From Bacteroidota bacterium (GTDB lineage Bacteria; Bacteroidota; Bacteroidia; B-17B0; Aurantibacillaceae): DNA of 32,478 bases. Positions 16,411-25,690 of the stretch are shown here, piece after piece (position 1 is the stretch's first letter; each line of letters opens with the position of its first letter). The position numbers were made by a program, and so were the translations under genes. The stretch is from the NCBI GenBank assembly GCA_013816895.1, contig JACDDR010000009.1, positions 1-32,478 on the forward strand, written 5' to 3'. The notes under the pieces are model-generated. The model was given only the letters and a program-made list of their open reading frames with translations. It had not been told where the DNA came from and did no database searches.

Positions 16411-16887
16411 ATGCACAAAATGGAAGTAAACCCAACGCTCACCTGGCTTTTTGAAAAATACCAGGAAAATCCAAATGCTTCATGGGATATTTCAGAATGT
16501 TTTAATTCAGAAATTTCTCATCCCTCACACCACATCCATGCCCTGGGGAACTATCTTGTTCAAAAAGGATTTGTAAGAAACCCCACTCACCTTGATACCG
16601 GCGGCTTTACGTGCTCAATTACTACCCATGGCATTGTTCAGGTAAGCGATGTCCTTAACGAAGTTAAATACTTGATTCTTGAAGCTGCTATTGAACAGGA
16701 CAGATTTTCTGTTATGGATATTTTAGATGTAGATCCTAACCATTTAAAACGCGCTCACGATTACACGAATTATTTAAAACGCACTGGTATTATTGAATGT
16801 ATTTTTCATAAAGATGATATACTCGCTACGCCAACTTTCTATGGGCGCGAATGGTACAACGCAAATAAGCGTACTTACGCGAATTAA
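16411..16887 (+). CDS. Putative winged-helix DNA-binding protein
   Basis: 158 residues, soluble. No exact family recognised. Two similar halves are visible. The first (~22-80) has ECFNSEISHPSHHIHALGNYLVQKGFV then a turn and SITTHG. The second (~90-152) has DILDVDPNHLKRAHDYTNYLKRTGII then ATPTFYGREW. In each, a helix-turn-helix-like stretch leads to NYL--(K/R)-G-(F/I) and a short beta wing, as in MarR/DtxR-like winged helices. It may start at Met1 (16411) or Met4 (16420). A 7-bp inverted repeat sits just upstream. Regulation of nearby genes is possible but unproven. A bidirectional terminator separates it from glutamine synthetase. Confidence 0.6.
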   Translation: MHKMEVNPTLTWLFEKYQENPNASWDISECFNSEISHPSHHIHALGNYLVQKGFVRNPTHLDTGGFTCSITTHGIVQVSDVLNEVKYLILEAAIEQDRFSVMDILDVDPNHLKRAHDYTNYLKRTGIIECIFHKDDILATPTFYGREWYNANKRTYAN

Positions 16888-16911
16888 GACTTTTATTTAA
16901 CCTCCAAAAAG

Positions 16912-16941
16912 AAAGCCGCAGGAAATTCCTACGGCTTTTTT
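16912..16941. terminator. Bidirectional terminator between convergent genes
   Basis: AAAGCCG (16912-16918) pairs with CGGCTTT (16932-16938); after one mismatch an inner AGGAA/TTCCT stem closes on a 1-nt loop. The plus strand continues TTTTTT, and the minus strand reads CGGCTTTCTTTTTGG. It serves the winged-helix-like gene on the plus strand and glutamine synthetase on the minus strand. Confidence 0.85.
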
Positions 16942-16957
16942 CATAAACTTATCTTCA

Positions 16958-19147
16958 TTATCTGAGATACAGCATCTCCCTGTATTTAGGCAAGGGCCAG
17001 GTAGTATCATCCACAATATTCTCAAGTTTATCCACATTGTAACGGATAATTTCAAAAAACGGTTTTACTTTTTCACAATAGGCGTGCGCCTGTTTTTTCG
17101 CGCTGTCAAGGTTGTTGGCCTTACGACGTTCCTCCGTCATTTCATCCGCCGCCTTTTTAATAGTGGAAACTCTTTCGCTGATTTCTTTTATTAATTCGAT
17201 CTGGGTTTCAGAAGCTTTTTTGAAATCGCCCGCACTCAGAATATTTTTTAGTCCTGAAGCGTTATCTATTAAAGTCTTTTGGTACACCAACGCCGCCGGA
17301 ATAATCTGGTTGTTCACCATGTCGGCAATGATACGTGATTCGATCTGAATTTTTTTGGTGTAGGTTTCCAGGCTGATCTCGTAGCGCGCTTCCTGTTCGC
17401 GGTGGTTTAAAATTCCCTGTGATTCGAACATATTCAGGGTTTTCTTACTGATCATTGCTTCCAGTGCTCCCGGCGTGGTTGGAATATTATTCAGTCCGCG
17501 TTTTTTTGCTTCTGCTTTCCATTCATCTCCATATCCATTACCTTCAAAGCGGATACGTTTACTTGCAATTATATATTTTTTCAATATCTGGAAAATAGCT
17601 TCGTCCTTTTCCACTTTCTTATCCATTAAACCATCCACTTCATTTTTAAATGCTACCAGTTGTTCCGAAACAATCGCGTTCAGAACAGTCATTGGACCTC
17701 CGCAATTTGCCGAAGAACCAACTGCCCTGAATTCAAATTTATTTCCGGTGAAGGCAAATGGTGAAGTACGGTTACGATCCGTATTGTCTAACAGAATATC
17801 CGGAATTTTTCCGATGTTTAATTTAAGCGCTGTTTTTTCTTCGGGACTCATTTTTCCGCTGTGGACAGATTTTTCCAGTTCATCCAATACTTTTGAAAGT
17901 TGTTCGCCAAGAAAAACACTCATGATTGCCGGCGGCGCTTCGTTGGCCCCTAAGCGGTGGTCATTATTTGCTGAAGCAATTGAAGCGCGCAATAAATCGG
18001 CGTGTTCGTACACTGCCATTACGGTGTTTACAAAAAAAGTGAGAAACTGTAAATTAGTTTTTGGCGTTTTACCAGGCGATAATAAATTTTTACCCGTGTT
18101 TGTGGCAAGGCTCCAGTTGTTATGTTTACCGCTGCCATTAACACCAGCATAGGGTTTTTCGTGAAGCAGTACGCGGAAATGATGGCGAATGGCCACTTTT
18201 TCCATTACGTCCATTAATAAAAGATTATGATCTACCGCCAGATTAGCTTCCTCAAATACAGGCGCGCATTCAAACTGTGCCGGCGCAACCTCGTTATGAC
18301 GTGTGCGTACAGGGATCCCGAGAAGATGGGACTCGTACTCAAAATCGCGCATGAACGCGGCAACTCTTTCAGGAATTGAGCCCCAGTAATGATCTTCCAG
18401 TTGTTGTCCTTTTGCAGAAGCATGCCCGAATAGCGTACGGCCGGTTTGCTGTAAGTCGTAACGAACATTATATAAAGCAGAATCAATTAAAAAATATTCC
18501 TGCTCCCACCCTAACGTGGCAATAACTTTTGTAACGTTCTTGTCAAAATACTGGCACACATCTGTAGCCGCTTTATCTACCGCCGCTAATGACTTCAATA
18601 ATGGCGTTTTAAAATCCAGCGACTCGCCCGTGTAAGAAATAAAAATAGTTGGGATACAAAGTGTTTGTCCCCAAATGAACGCAGGAGAGGTAGGATCCCA
18701 GGCAGTATAGCCGCGTGCCTCGAACGTATTGCGGATCCCTCCATTCGGGAATGAAGAAGCGTCGGGCTCCTGCTGAACAAGAGCATTTCCGCTGAAACGT
18801 TCTATAGCCCTTCCTCCTTCAATGGGTTCAAAAAAACCATCATGCTTTTCGGCGGTAGCACCGGAAAGAGGCTGAAACCAATGTGTGAAGTGTGTAACGC
18901 CTTTGCTCTGCGCCCACGCTTTCATACAGGCTGCAACCTGATCGGCCATTTTACGTTCCACGATTGTGCCCTTATGCATAGAGTTTTGAATACTGTTGAA
19001 AGCTTCTTCCGAGAGAAACTCACGCATGGCATCCAGGCCAAATACGTCCGATCCGTAATACTGCGAAACCTGTAAATTGGTTTTGTTAATGTGAACAGGA
19101 ACCCGGTTAACCACTTCCTGCATTGCTAAAATTCTTCTTGTGCTCAT
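16958..19147 (-). CDS. glnN: Glutamine synthetase type III
   Basis: 729 residues from the ATG at 19147 (MSTRRILAMQEVVNR), the usual length of GSIII, the large glutamine synthetase common in Bacteroidota. It makes glutamine from glutamate, ammonia and ATP in the cytosol. Family blocks seen: FTHWFQPLSGATAEKHDGF, LGWEQEYFLID, RHNEVAPAQFECAPVFEEAN, GVNGSGKHNNWSLATNTG, ANNDHRLGANEAPPAI and NRTSPFAFTGNKFEFRAVG, covering the ammonia, ATP and glutamate pocket motifs. A further 27 in-frame codons upstream (to 19228) are rejected because they overlap the predicted promoter and read as a non-family Phe/Pro-rich stretch. No P-II gene or ammonium transporter adjoins. Confidence 0.95.
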   Translation of the reverse strand: MSTRRILAMQEVVNRVPVHINKTNLQVSQYYGSDVFGLDAMREFLSEEAFNSIQNSMHKGTIVERKMADQVAACMKAWAQSKGVTHFTHWFQPLSGATAEKHDGFFEPIEGGRAIERFSGNALVQQEPDASSFPNGGIRNTFEARGYTAWDPTSPAFIWGQTLCIPTIFISYTGESLDFKTPLLKSLAAVDKAATDVCQYFDKNVTKVIATLGWEQEYFLIDSALYNVRYDLQQTGRTLFGHASAKGQQLEDHYWGSIPERVAAFMRDFEYESHLLGIPVRTRHNEVAPAQFECAPVFEEANLAVDHNLLLMDVMEKVAIRHHFRVLLHEKPYAGVNGSGKHNNWSLATNTGKNLLSPGKTPKTNLQFLTFFVNTVMAVYEHADLLRASIASANNDHRLGANEAPPAIMSVFLGEQLSKVLDELEKSVHSGKMSPEEKTALKLNIGKIPDILLDNTDRNRTSPFAFTGNKFEFRAVGSSANCGGPMTVLNAIVSEQLVAFKNEVDGLMDKKVEKDEAIFQILKKYIIASKRIRFEGNGYGDEWKAEAKKRGLNNIPTTPGALEAMISKKTLNMFESQGILNHREQEARYEISLETYTKKIQIESRIIADMVNNQIIPAALVYQKTLIDNASGLKNILSAGDFKKASETQIELIKEISERVSTIKKAADEMTEERRKANNLDSAKKQAHAYCEKVKPFFEIIRYNVDKLENIVDDTTWPLPKYREMLYLR

Positions 19148-19185
19148 ATTTTTGGGGTACGATTTAAAATTATGTAACTTTTTTA

Positions 19186-19216
19186 CAAAAGTATGCCAAA
19201 AAAAGGGGGGGTGCAA
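19186..19216 (-). promoter_or_regulatory. Predicted glnN promoter (-33 TTG, -7 TACTTTTG)
   Basis: On the minus strand TTG (19216-19214), 20 nt, then TACTTTTG (19193-19186) fits the Bacteroidota sigma-ABfr consensus TTG / 17-23 nt / TAnnTTTG exactly. Transcription would start near 19180, giving a leader of about 30 nt before the ATG at 19147. The spacer contains a run of seven C followed by seven T (G7 and A7 on the plus strand, 19198-19211). Confidence 0.6.
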
Positions 19217-19312
19217 CAACAAAAACACGAAATTTTATAAAAAATGGGGCGAAAAAGAGAGGCTCTTTTAAAATTTATCAACTTTTCTGGAAACAGTGTT
19301 AATATCCCACAA

Positions 19313-19341
19313 TAAAAAACCCCGGCTTGTGGGCCAGGGTT
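19313..19341 (-). terminator. Rho-independent terminator of the beta-strand-rich surface protein gene
   Basis: Read on the minus strand: AACCC, a mismatch, GGC-type stem, loop, then GCCGGGGTT running into TTTTTATT. The arms are 19337-19341 with 19318-19322 plus an inner GGC/GCC. It lies about 20 nt beyond the stop at 19362. Confidence 0.7.
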
Positions 19342-19361
19342 ACTATTGATTAAATATGAGT

Positions 19362-21980
19362 TTAGTGAAGAACCACTTTCTTTACAACACTTTCTTTATC
19401 TGTTGTTACACGAATAAGAACAACCTGGTTGTGTGTATTAAGATTTAAATAAGTTGTGTTTTCAGTTCCGTTAACCGTAATGTTTTCTGTTAACTGCTGG
19501 CCTACGATGTTATAAACCGAAATAACTGCTTTAGTTGATTTATTAAAACTTGTTTTCACAAAAGCTCCCTGCTGATCCTGGCTGATTTGAATATTGTTTT
19601 CCTCTATAACATTATTTGAAACTGAAGTAGGAATACTTTGAGCACAAATATTAAGTTCGAAACGAGGCGCCGACGTTGTATCTGAAATCGTACAGATATA
19701 AGGGCCATTAGAAAGCTGATGATTTATATTTAAAAGCTTATCCCTTAAAACAAGGCAGGATGGGTTGGAGAAGTTCTGAAGATCAACAGGAGAGATAGTA
19801 TAACTGCCGGTCGACATCACCTTCACCAGCAAAGGTATGCTAACACTCTGTGTTGTAATAGGAGGTAAGCTATTCACTGAATAATCCTTATTACCGCTTT
19901 TACTTGAAATGGTTGTATAGAAACTGTAAACACCAGGATAGCCGGCATATCCAGGAGTAGCGAATATTTTCACCGCATCCCAGTCACTATCATAAGCTGG
20001 TGTTGCAACCGAATGAAAACGGAAAGCGGTTTCATCAAAATCACCATTGCTTCCGTTTAACTTAAGTTTAAATACCTGTCCGATGTTTGTGCTTGATGTT
20101 TCTTCAGGAGAAGACAATCTTAATAACTGGTTAGAGCTAGTATTAAAGGATACTTTGTTGGATTCAGCAGCTACAAGACTGGTTGCAGCATTCGCAGAAA
20201 CATAAAACCCTTGCCCCATTGGAATGACATCGCTTCCACCATTTGTTCCAACACCATTTACAAATGAGGCATAAACACCGCCATCGGCATTGTAAGTGTA
20301 AACGGCATTATTAACGTTGGTATTTCCATTACGTAATTTTGTCCAGGAAATTGGAGAAGCATAAGGATTTGCAATTAGATTATCGCCGTTTTGTAAAGAT
20401 TTTGTAAGGTTAATAGTTACATTACCTGTAACCGGGGGGCCTGAAACTGTCCACACCATATCATTTGCAGAGGTATTATTAGATGCCAGGTATACCCAGT
20501 ATCCTTTGCCAACAGTAATGGGGCTTGTTACAACAATAGTTGTGTCGTACCCATACGCGTCAGCCTCGTTCCAGCCCTGAACAGATTCAAAGTAGAGACC
20601 ACCTGCGGAAGTTACTCCAGTGGCCGAGCCTTCAATAGTCATTGCGATCTGACCATACCAGCTGTTAAAAGTAAGACCTTGAATTCCGCTTGCGCCTAAC
20701 TCAGCCCAGCCGGCAGATCCCCCTTTTGCGAAAGTTTCTACAGTTACATTGCCTGATACGGAACCACCAGCAGCAATTTGAGCAAGACGGCCCTTTAAAC
20801 TCGTAGTGGATTTTAATGTTAAATTACCACCAGTTGCAAGCGTGCCTGCGGCAGATATTTTTACAGAGTCGAGTACATTAACAGGTGTGATTAATGATTT
20901 TGTTCCGGTATTGCTTATTTCTATTCCGTTAATGCTAATGGAATTGCCACTAACAGATTGAGCGCCTGTCCCATTTAACCTTAATAAGGCGTTATTAGTT
21001 GTAATTGATCCGCTGTTGGTTAAATTACCATTTACGGTCACATAAGAATTTGATGAAAAGATAGTGGTACTGCTGGTGGTAGTTGACAAATTATCAAAAT
21101 AAGCCTGCGCTGTAGTTGCGGTGCCCGAAGTAACAGTGCCTCCAAGCATGGTTACAACTGAAGTTCCCTGTGTGAAAGCGCCAATGCTTGTTGTTTTCCA
21201 GATTCCGCTCACAGCAAGATTACCCGACATGCTTACACCACCCGTGCAGTTAAAAGTAATGTTGCCGATTGGATTCTGACCTGCACTGCCGGTTCCAGTA
21301 ATCGTTTTTGCACCTGCGCCTGTAAATACGATCGTTCCGGTATTACTGGGAGCTGCTGTAGCAGAAGTTCCCAAAACCTTAAGGGCACTGGTAACATTAA
21401 TGCTTCCGCGATAGGCCATTGCGTTTGCAGCGCCGTTCAGCAAAAGCGTGCTGCAGCTGGAGGTTCCTGCCCCGAAACTAAGAATCCTGTTTCCTGAACC
21501 CGTTGCGGAAACCGAAAGATTATTAAAAGCAAACGTACCATTTATAGTACGTGCAGTTGATGAGGTAAGATTATAATCCAACCAGCTGGTTCCGCTAACT
21601 GAAAAAACACCAGTACCACCTTTTACCAGATTACCTGAAATATGAAATGTGGCAGTTGGACACACTAACGTTCCTCCCTGAAGACTTAAATTTGTAAGCG
21701 TAAGATCAACACCTGACGCGTCTATTAATCCTGAATAGTTGCTCTGCAGAATAAGCGTTAAAAAATCTTCATCAAATGGCATTACACAATTGGCATTTGA
21801 CACTGAGCCATCAAAAACGGCAGTTTCACCAAATGAAGGGTAACCGAACGGTGGCGTAGGGCTCCAATTCAACGGGTTTTCAAAATTATTGTCTCCTCCC
21901 CCGTTTGTCCAGGTGTATGATTGAGCGTTACATTCTAAAATTGTAACCAAACTGAATAAAAAAATAAATAGTGTCTTCAT
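19362..21980 (-). CDS. Large beta-strand-rich T9SS type A-sorted surface protein
   Basis: 872 residues with signal peptide (cleavage after ECNAQ, ~20). Residues ~20-410 are Gly/Thr/Ser/Asn-rich short beta strands of the parallel beta-helix or haemagglutinin-like kind (repeated GNLT, GTG and ITGTG patterns). Residues ~410-780 are a mixed region with aromatic blocks such as GWNEADAYGYDTT, GKGYWVYLAS and NLIANPYASPISW, seen in many Bacteroidota surface proteins but not assigned to an enzyme. The last ~75 are a type A sorting domain (ISVYNIVGQQL, VLIRVTTDKESVVKKVVLH). It is an exported, probably surface-anchored protein of unknown ligand. It is divergent from the TonB-dependent receptor gene; the 286-nt gap between them shows no clear -33/-7 pair. 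Confidence 0.85.
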   Translation of the reverse strand: MKTLFIFLFSLVTILECNAQSYTWTNGGGDNNFENPLNWSPTPPFGYPSFGETAVFDGSVSNANCVMPFDEDFLTLILQSNYSGLIDASGVDLTLTNLSLQGGTLVCPTATFHISGNLVKGGTGVFSVSGTSWLDYNLTSSTARTINGTFAFNNLSVSATGSGNRILSFGAGTSSCSTLLLNGAANAMAYRGSINVTSALKVLGTSATAAPSNTGTIVFTGAGAKTITGTGSAGQNPIGNITFNCTGGVSMSGNLAVSGIWKTTSIGAFTQGTSVVTMLGGTVTSGTATTAQAYFDNLSTTTSSTTIFSSNSYVTVNGNLTNSGSITTNNALLRLNGTGAQSVSGNSISINGIEISNTGTKSLITPVNVLDSVKISAAGTLATGGNLTLKSTTSLKGRLAQIAAGGSVSGNVTVETFAKGGSAGWAELGASGIQGLTFNSWYGQIAMTIEGSATGVTSAGGLYFESVQGWNEADAYGYDTTIVVTSPITVGKGYWVYLASNNTSANDMVWTVSGPPVTGNVTINLTKSLQNGDNLIANPYASPISWTKLRNGNTNVNNAVYTYNADGGVYASFVNGVGTNGGSDVIPMGQGFYVSANAATSLVAAESNKVSFNTSSNQLLRLSSPEETSSTNIGQVFKLKLNGSNGDFDETAFRFHSVATPAYDSDWDAVKIFATPGYAGYPGVYSFYTTISSKSGNKDYSVNSLPPITTQSVSIPLLVKVMSTGSYTISPVDLQNFSNPSCLVLRDKLLNINHQLSNGPYICTISDTTSAPRFELNICAQSIPTSVSNNVIEENNIQISQDQQGAFVKTSFNKSTKAVISVYNIVGQQLTENITVNGTENTTYLNLNTHNQVVLIRVTTDKESVVKKVVLH

Positions 21981-22266
21981 GCTAAAAAATTATGTATAAG
22001 TAAATTTAGTACAATTTTTCTTGTTTCACAAATGCTTCTCAATCTAAAAAATTTAAATTCTGACTATTTAGACCGGCAACTGTTTTCGGGCTATAAACTT
22101 GATAAATTTCTCTTCATCTTAAATACAAAACATATACCAAGCCCCTGCGATAGTTCACACTGCAATAATTAGATAATTCAGGCTACCAATACCGTTTTCT
22201 TCCTTAATGTGTCTTAATTACTTACATTTACCATTTATTTTTAAGCCCCCTCTTATAAAAGAAAGT

Positions 22267-24636
22267 ATGATTACCGGTTATTATAGAAAAAAAGCAAGCT
22301 TATTTTGTTTTCTCCTGCTTTTATGCCTGGGCACTTATGCTCAAACTTCGGGAACGGTAAAAGGTTTTATTTACGACAAAGCCAATGGCGAGCCCGTGCC
22401 CTTTAGTAATGTTTTTTTTAAAGGCACTACCATTGGCGGCAATACCGATTTAAACGGCTTTTTCAACATCACCCGCGTTCCTCCCGGACAGTATACGCTC
22501 CTTGTTACGAATCTCGATTTTGATACCATTACTGAGACTTTTACCGTGAAGGCAGGAGAAATTCTTACAAAAAAATTCTTTGCTACCAAAGGAGGCGTGA
22601 AGCTGGACGAGGTTGAAGTAAATACCAATTCCATTGAAAAGAATGAAAATACAACAGTGGCCGTTCAGAAAATCGACCCTATCCTCATCACAAAATTACC
22701 AAGTGTTGGCGAGCCTGATATAGCACAGTATCTTCAGGTTTTACCCGGCGTAGTTTTTACCGGAGATCAGGGCGGGCAGCTCTATATTCGCGGAGGTTTG
22801 CCAATCCAGAACAAAGTCTTGCTTGACGGACTAATTGTTTACAATCCGTTTCACTCTATTGGATTATTTTCGGTGTTCGACAATGACATTATGAAGCATG
22901 CCGATGTTTACAGCGCTGGATTTGGCGCGGAATACGGAGGCAGAACGTCTTCCATTATGGACGTAACAACCCGCGATGGAAATAAAAAACGTCTGGCTGG
23001 AAAAATAGGGTTTTCTACTTTCGGCGGTAAAGCTACTTTGGAAGGTCCGCTCCTGAAATTAAAGGAAAACGGAAATACCAGCGCTTCCTTTCTGCTTTCC
23101 GCAAAACACTCCTATCTTCCTCAAACATCAAAAATACTTTACAGTTATGCCAATCCAAACGGCCTCCCTTTTTATTACACAGACTTATACGCCAAAGCAT
23201 CCATCAACTCCACGGGTGGCAGCAAGTTCAGCGTTTTTGGCTTCAACTTTACAGATAAAGTAAATTACAGCGACATCGCTTCCTTTGCCTGGAAAAACAT
23301 TGGCGTAGGCAGCAATTTTGTTCTTGTGCCGCCAAATTCAAATGTACTGATAGAAGGAGTATTCGCGTTTTCAAAATACAACATTGCCTTTACTAACCCT
23401 TCTCTTGAAACAGATTCCAAAAACAGTACGGTAAGCAGTGTGAACACCGGTTTTAATTTTGTGAAATTCTTTGGCAAACAGGAAATGCGTTTTGGTTTTG
23501 AAGGAATTGTTACCAATACCGAATTTAATGTGCAAAATCCGCAATATGCTTCTATTAGTCTTAAACGCTCTACCATTGATGTGGCCGCGTTTTTAAAATA
23601 CAAGCTGCTTACCCCGAATAAACGCATCGTATTTGAACCAAGCTTCAGGATACAAAACTATGCTACTCTCGGTGTCATTTCCCCAGAGCCGCGCGGAGCC
23701 ATAAAAATAAATATTACCAAAAAAATCCGCTTCAAGGGCGCGGGAGGTTTATACAGCCAAACCATGATGAGTGCTAACAGCGACCGGGATGTTGTAAACC
23801 TTTTTTACGGGTTTATCAACGCTCCGAATCCGGAAGATATTTCTAAAAATTACCTGGATAGTAAAGGCAAATCGCAAACCGTTAACTCCTCGGTTCAAAA
23901 AGCCACACACATGGTTGGAGGTTTTGAGTTCGATTTCCTTAAACATTTTGAACTCAACGTGGAAGTGTACCAGAAGTTTTTTAACCAGGTAATAAATACC
24001 AACCGCGATAAGGTTTTTGAGGACAATGTTCAGAATACCAATGAACCCGATGTGCTTAAAAAGAATTTTGTAATTGAGCAGGGTCGCGCCCGTGGTTTTG
24101 ATGTTGTATTGAAGTATGACCGCAAACGCTTTTATTTCTGGGCAGTTTATTCTTTGACCAAAAACGATCGTTGGGTAGGAAATAACAATACCGGAACCGT
24201 GCTGAATTATCCACCCAATTATGACAGAAGACATAACATTAATCTTGTTACCTCTTATAGCTTTGGCAAGAAAAAGAATTGGGAGGTTAATGCCCGCTGG
24301 AATTACGGATCAGGCTTCCCGTTCACACAAACGCAAGGTTTTATCAATACGCTGAACCCACAGGGAAATATTAACTATAACTTTAACACCGCTAACGGAA
24401 CCAATGTCGGATACATCCCCTCTACCCTTAATGCCGGCAGGTTACCGCAATACCACCGGATGGACATTAGAATAAGATACAAGTACAACTGGAGCGAACG
24501 CACCGTACTTGAAATCAGCGGCGGTGCAACAAATGTTTATAATCGCAAGAATATATTTTACGTAGACCGGTTTACCTTTAAGCGCATCAACCAGCTTCCT
24601 GTTATGCCGAATGTGAACATGAGTTTGACGTTTTAA
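22267..24636 (+). CDS. TonB-dependent outer-membrane receptor with carboxypeptidase-like N-terminal domain
   Basis: 789 residues from the ATG at 22267, which gives a clean signal peptide (KKASLFCFLLLLCLGTYAQ). An in-frame ATG 60 nt earlier would precede it with a non-signal stretch. After the signal comes a carboxypeptidase-regulatory-like domain (~30-110: GTVKGFIYDKANGEPVPFSN). A plug domain follows (~130-235: LPSVGEPDIAQYLQVLPGV, LYIRGGLPIQNKVLLDGL, SAGFGAEYGGRTSSIMDV), then a beta barrel ending in ...MPNVNMSLTF with terminal Phe. It imports an unknown large ligand across the outer membrane using TonB energy. There is no SusD-like partner, so it is probably not a glycan SusCD pair. The gap upstream (286 nt) is AT-rich without a recognised site. 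Confidence 0.92.
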   Translation: MITGYYRKKASLFCFLLLLCLGTYAQTSGTVKGFIYDKANGEPVPFSNVFFKGTTIGGNTDLNGFFNITRVPPGQYTLLVTNLDFDTITETFTVKAGEILTKKFFATKGGVKLDEVEVNTNSIEKNENTTVAVQKIDPILITKLPSVGEPDIAQYLQVLPGVVFTGDQGGQLYIRGGLPIQNKVLLDGLIVYNPFHSIGLFSVFDNDIMKHADVYSAGFGAEYGGRTSSIMDVTTRDGNKKRLAGKIGFSTFGGKATLEGPLLKLKENGNTSASFLLSAKHSYLPQTSKILYSYANPNGLPFYYTDLYAKASINSTGGSKFSVFGFNFTDKVNYSDIASFAWKNIGVGSNFVLVPPNSNVLIEGVFAFSKYNIAFTNPSLETDSKNSTVSSVNTGFNFVKFFGKQEMRFGFEGIVTNTEFNVQNPQYASISLKRSTIDVAAFLKYKLLTPNKRIVFEPSFRIQNYATLGVISPEPRGAIKINITKKIRFKGAGGLYSQTMMSANSDRDVVNLFYGFINAPNPEDISKNYLDSKGKSQTVNSSVQKATHMVGGFEFDFLKHFELNVEVYQKFFNQVINTNRDKVFEDNVQNTNEPDVLKKNFVIEQGRARGFDVVLKYDRKRFYFWAVYSLTKNDRWVGNNNTGTVLNYPPNYDRRHNINLVTSYSFGKKKNWEVNARWNYGSGFPFTQTQGFINTLNPQGNINYNFNTANGTNVGYIPSTLNAGRLPQYHRMDIRIRYKYNWSERTVLEISGGATNVYNRKNIFYVDRFTFKRINQLPVMPNVNMSLTF

Positions 24637-24683
24637 TTTTCCGCGCGCTTTTTTTCACGTATCTTAGAGTTAACAAGCTTATC

Positions 24684-25238
24684 ATGGCATTTAAAATATA
24701 CACCAAAACAGGCGACAAAGGCCTTACCTCTTTGATCGGCGGCACCCGGCTTCCTAAACATCATATACGGATTGAAGCGTATGGAACGGTGGACGAGCTG
24801 AATTCGCACATCGGTCTTCTCAGGGATGTAATAGAAAACAAACCAACTGCTGAGCTGCTCATCTCCATCCAGGACCGGTTGTTTACTATCGGTTCGCACC
24901 TTGCCGCTGACCCCGTAAAAAATAAAATGGAGTTGCCACCGCTTGCCGAAGAAGATATTTTATTGCTTGAAAAAGCCATTGATCAGATGGATGAAATAGT
25001 CCCTGAAATGAAATCATTTGTTTTACCCGGAGGCCATGTGCATGTTTCGTATTGCCATATCGCGCGCTGTGTCTGTCGCAGGGCCGAAAGAGCCGTACTT
25101 CGCCTTGCTGAAAATGAAAAAGTAGAGGATATTCACTTTAAATACCTTAACCGGCTTTCAGATTATTTATTCATGCTCTCGCGTTGGCTCACTGCGGAAT
25201 ATAAGGCGCAGGAGATCCCATGGAAACCAAAAAAATAA
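24684..25238 (+). CDS. Cob(I)yrinic acid a,c-diamide adenosyltransferase (PduO type)
   Basis: 184 residues. It transfers the adenosyl group of ATP to cob(I)alamin, making coenzyme B12. PduO-type signatures: TKTGDKG (7-13, ATP binding), YGTVDELNS (33-41), CRRAER (131-136) and NRLSDYLF (156-163). Soluble, probably trimeric like the family. No cobalamin synthesis or methylmalonyl-CoA mutase gene adjoins in this window, so it probably serves salvage of imported corrinoid; whether the upstream receptor carries corrinoids is only a guess. It overlaps the following thioesterase gene by 19 nt. Confidence 0.93.
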   Translation: MAFKIYTKTGDKGLTSLIGGTRLPKHHIRIEAYGTVDELNSHIGLLRDVIENKPTAELLISIQDRLFTIGSHLAADPVKNKMELPPLAEEDILLLEKAIDQMDEIVPEMKSFVLPGGHVHVSYCHIARCVCRRAERAVLRLAENEKVEDIHFKYLNRLSDYLFMLSRWLTAEYKAQEIPWKPKK

Positions 25239-25651
25239 TGACACCGGAAGAAATTGTAAATACCATGATGTCGAAAGACTATTTTAGTCAATGGCTTGGG
25301 ATTACAGTGCTTGAAATAAAAAGCGGGTATTGCCGCTTAAAGGCTACCGTAAAAAAAGAAATGCTGAATGGCTTTGGCATTGCTCATGGGGGATTTACGT
25401 ATTCAGTGGCCGACAGCGCGCTGGCTTTTTCTTCCAACTCGCAGGGCAGAAAAAGCGTAAGCATTGAAACTTCCATTTCTCACATTACCAGTTTAAAAGA
25501 ACACGACGAAATAATTGCGGAAGCTATGTGTGAAACTCAAACTGAAAGGCTAGGGCATTATAAAATAAACCTTTACCTTAGTAACGATCCTGAAAAAATT
25601 GTGGCGCTGTTCAAAGGCATTGTTTACAAAACATCCGGAAACTGGGATTAA
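25220..25651 (+). CDS. PaaI-type hotdog-fold thioesterase
   Basis: 143 residues. Hotdog-fold acyl-CoA thioesterase of the PaaI (hydroxyphenylacetyl-CoA thioesterase) group: MSKDYFSQWLGITVLEIKSGYCRLKATV is the first strand block, and FGIAHGGFTYSVADSALAF (~50-69) is the HGG...AD catalytic helix. It hydrolyses acyl- or aryl-CoA thioesters, often as a pathway-clearing enzyme. Met1 at 25220 overlaps the upstream gene by 19 nt; Met7 at 25238 would give a TAATG stop/start junction and removes nothing conserved, so either start is possible. A PaaJ/PcaF-like thiolase lies further down at 26215, two genes apart. Confidence 0.88.
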   Translation: METKKIMTPEEIVNTMMSKDYFSQWLGITVLEIKSGYCRLKATVKKEMLNGFGIAHGGFTYSVADSALAFSSNSQGRKSVSIETSISHITSLKEHDEIIAEAMCETQTERLGHYKINLYLSNDPEKIVALFKGIVYKTSGNWD

Positions 25652-25690
25652 ACCTTTGAGAAAATCAAGCGTCAAACAAAAAAAAAGAAC

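Noticed and set aside
17475..18152. A 225-codon open frame on the plus strand opposite glutamine synthetase
   Set aside because: It lies wholly antisense to a well-matched enzyme, has a composition dictated by the GSIII codons, no start context and no recognisable domain.
19148..19228. 27-codon N-terminal extension of glutamine synthetase
   Set aside because: It covers the predicted -7 promoter element and homopolymer tract and reads as a Phe/Pro/His-rich stretch unlike GSIII; the ATG at 19147 gives the family length.
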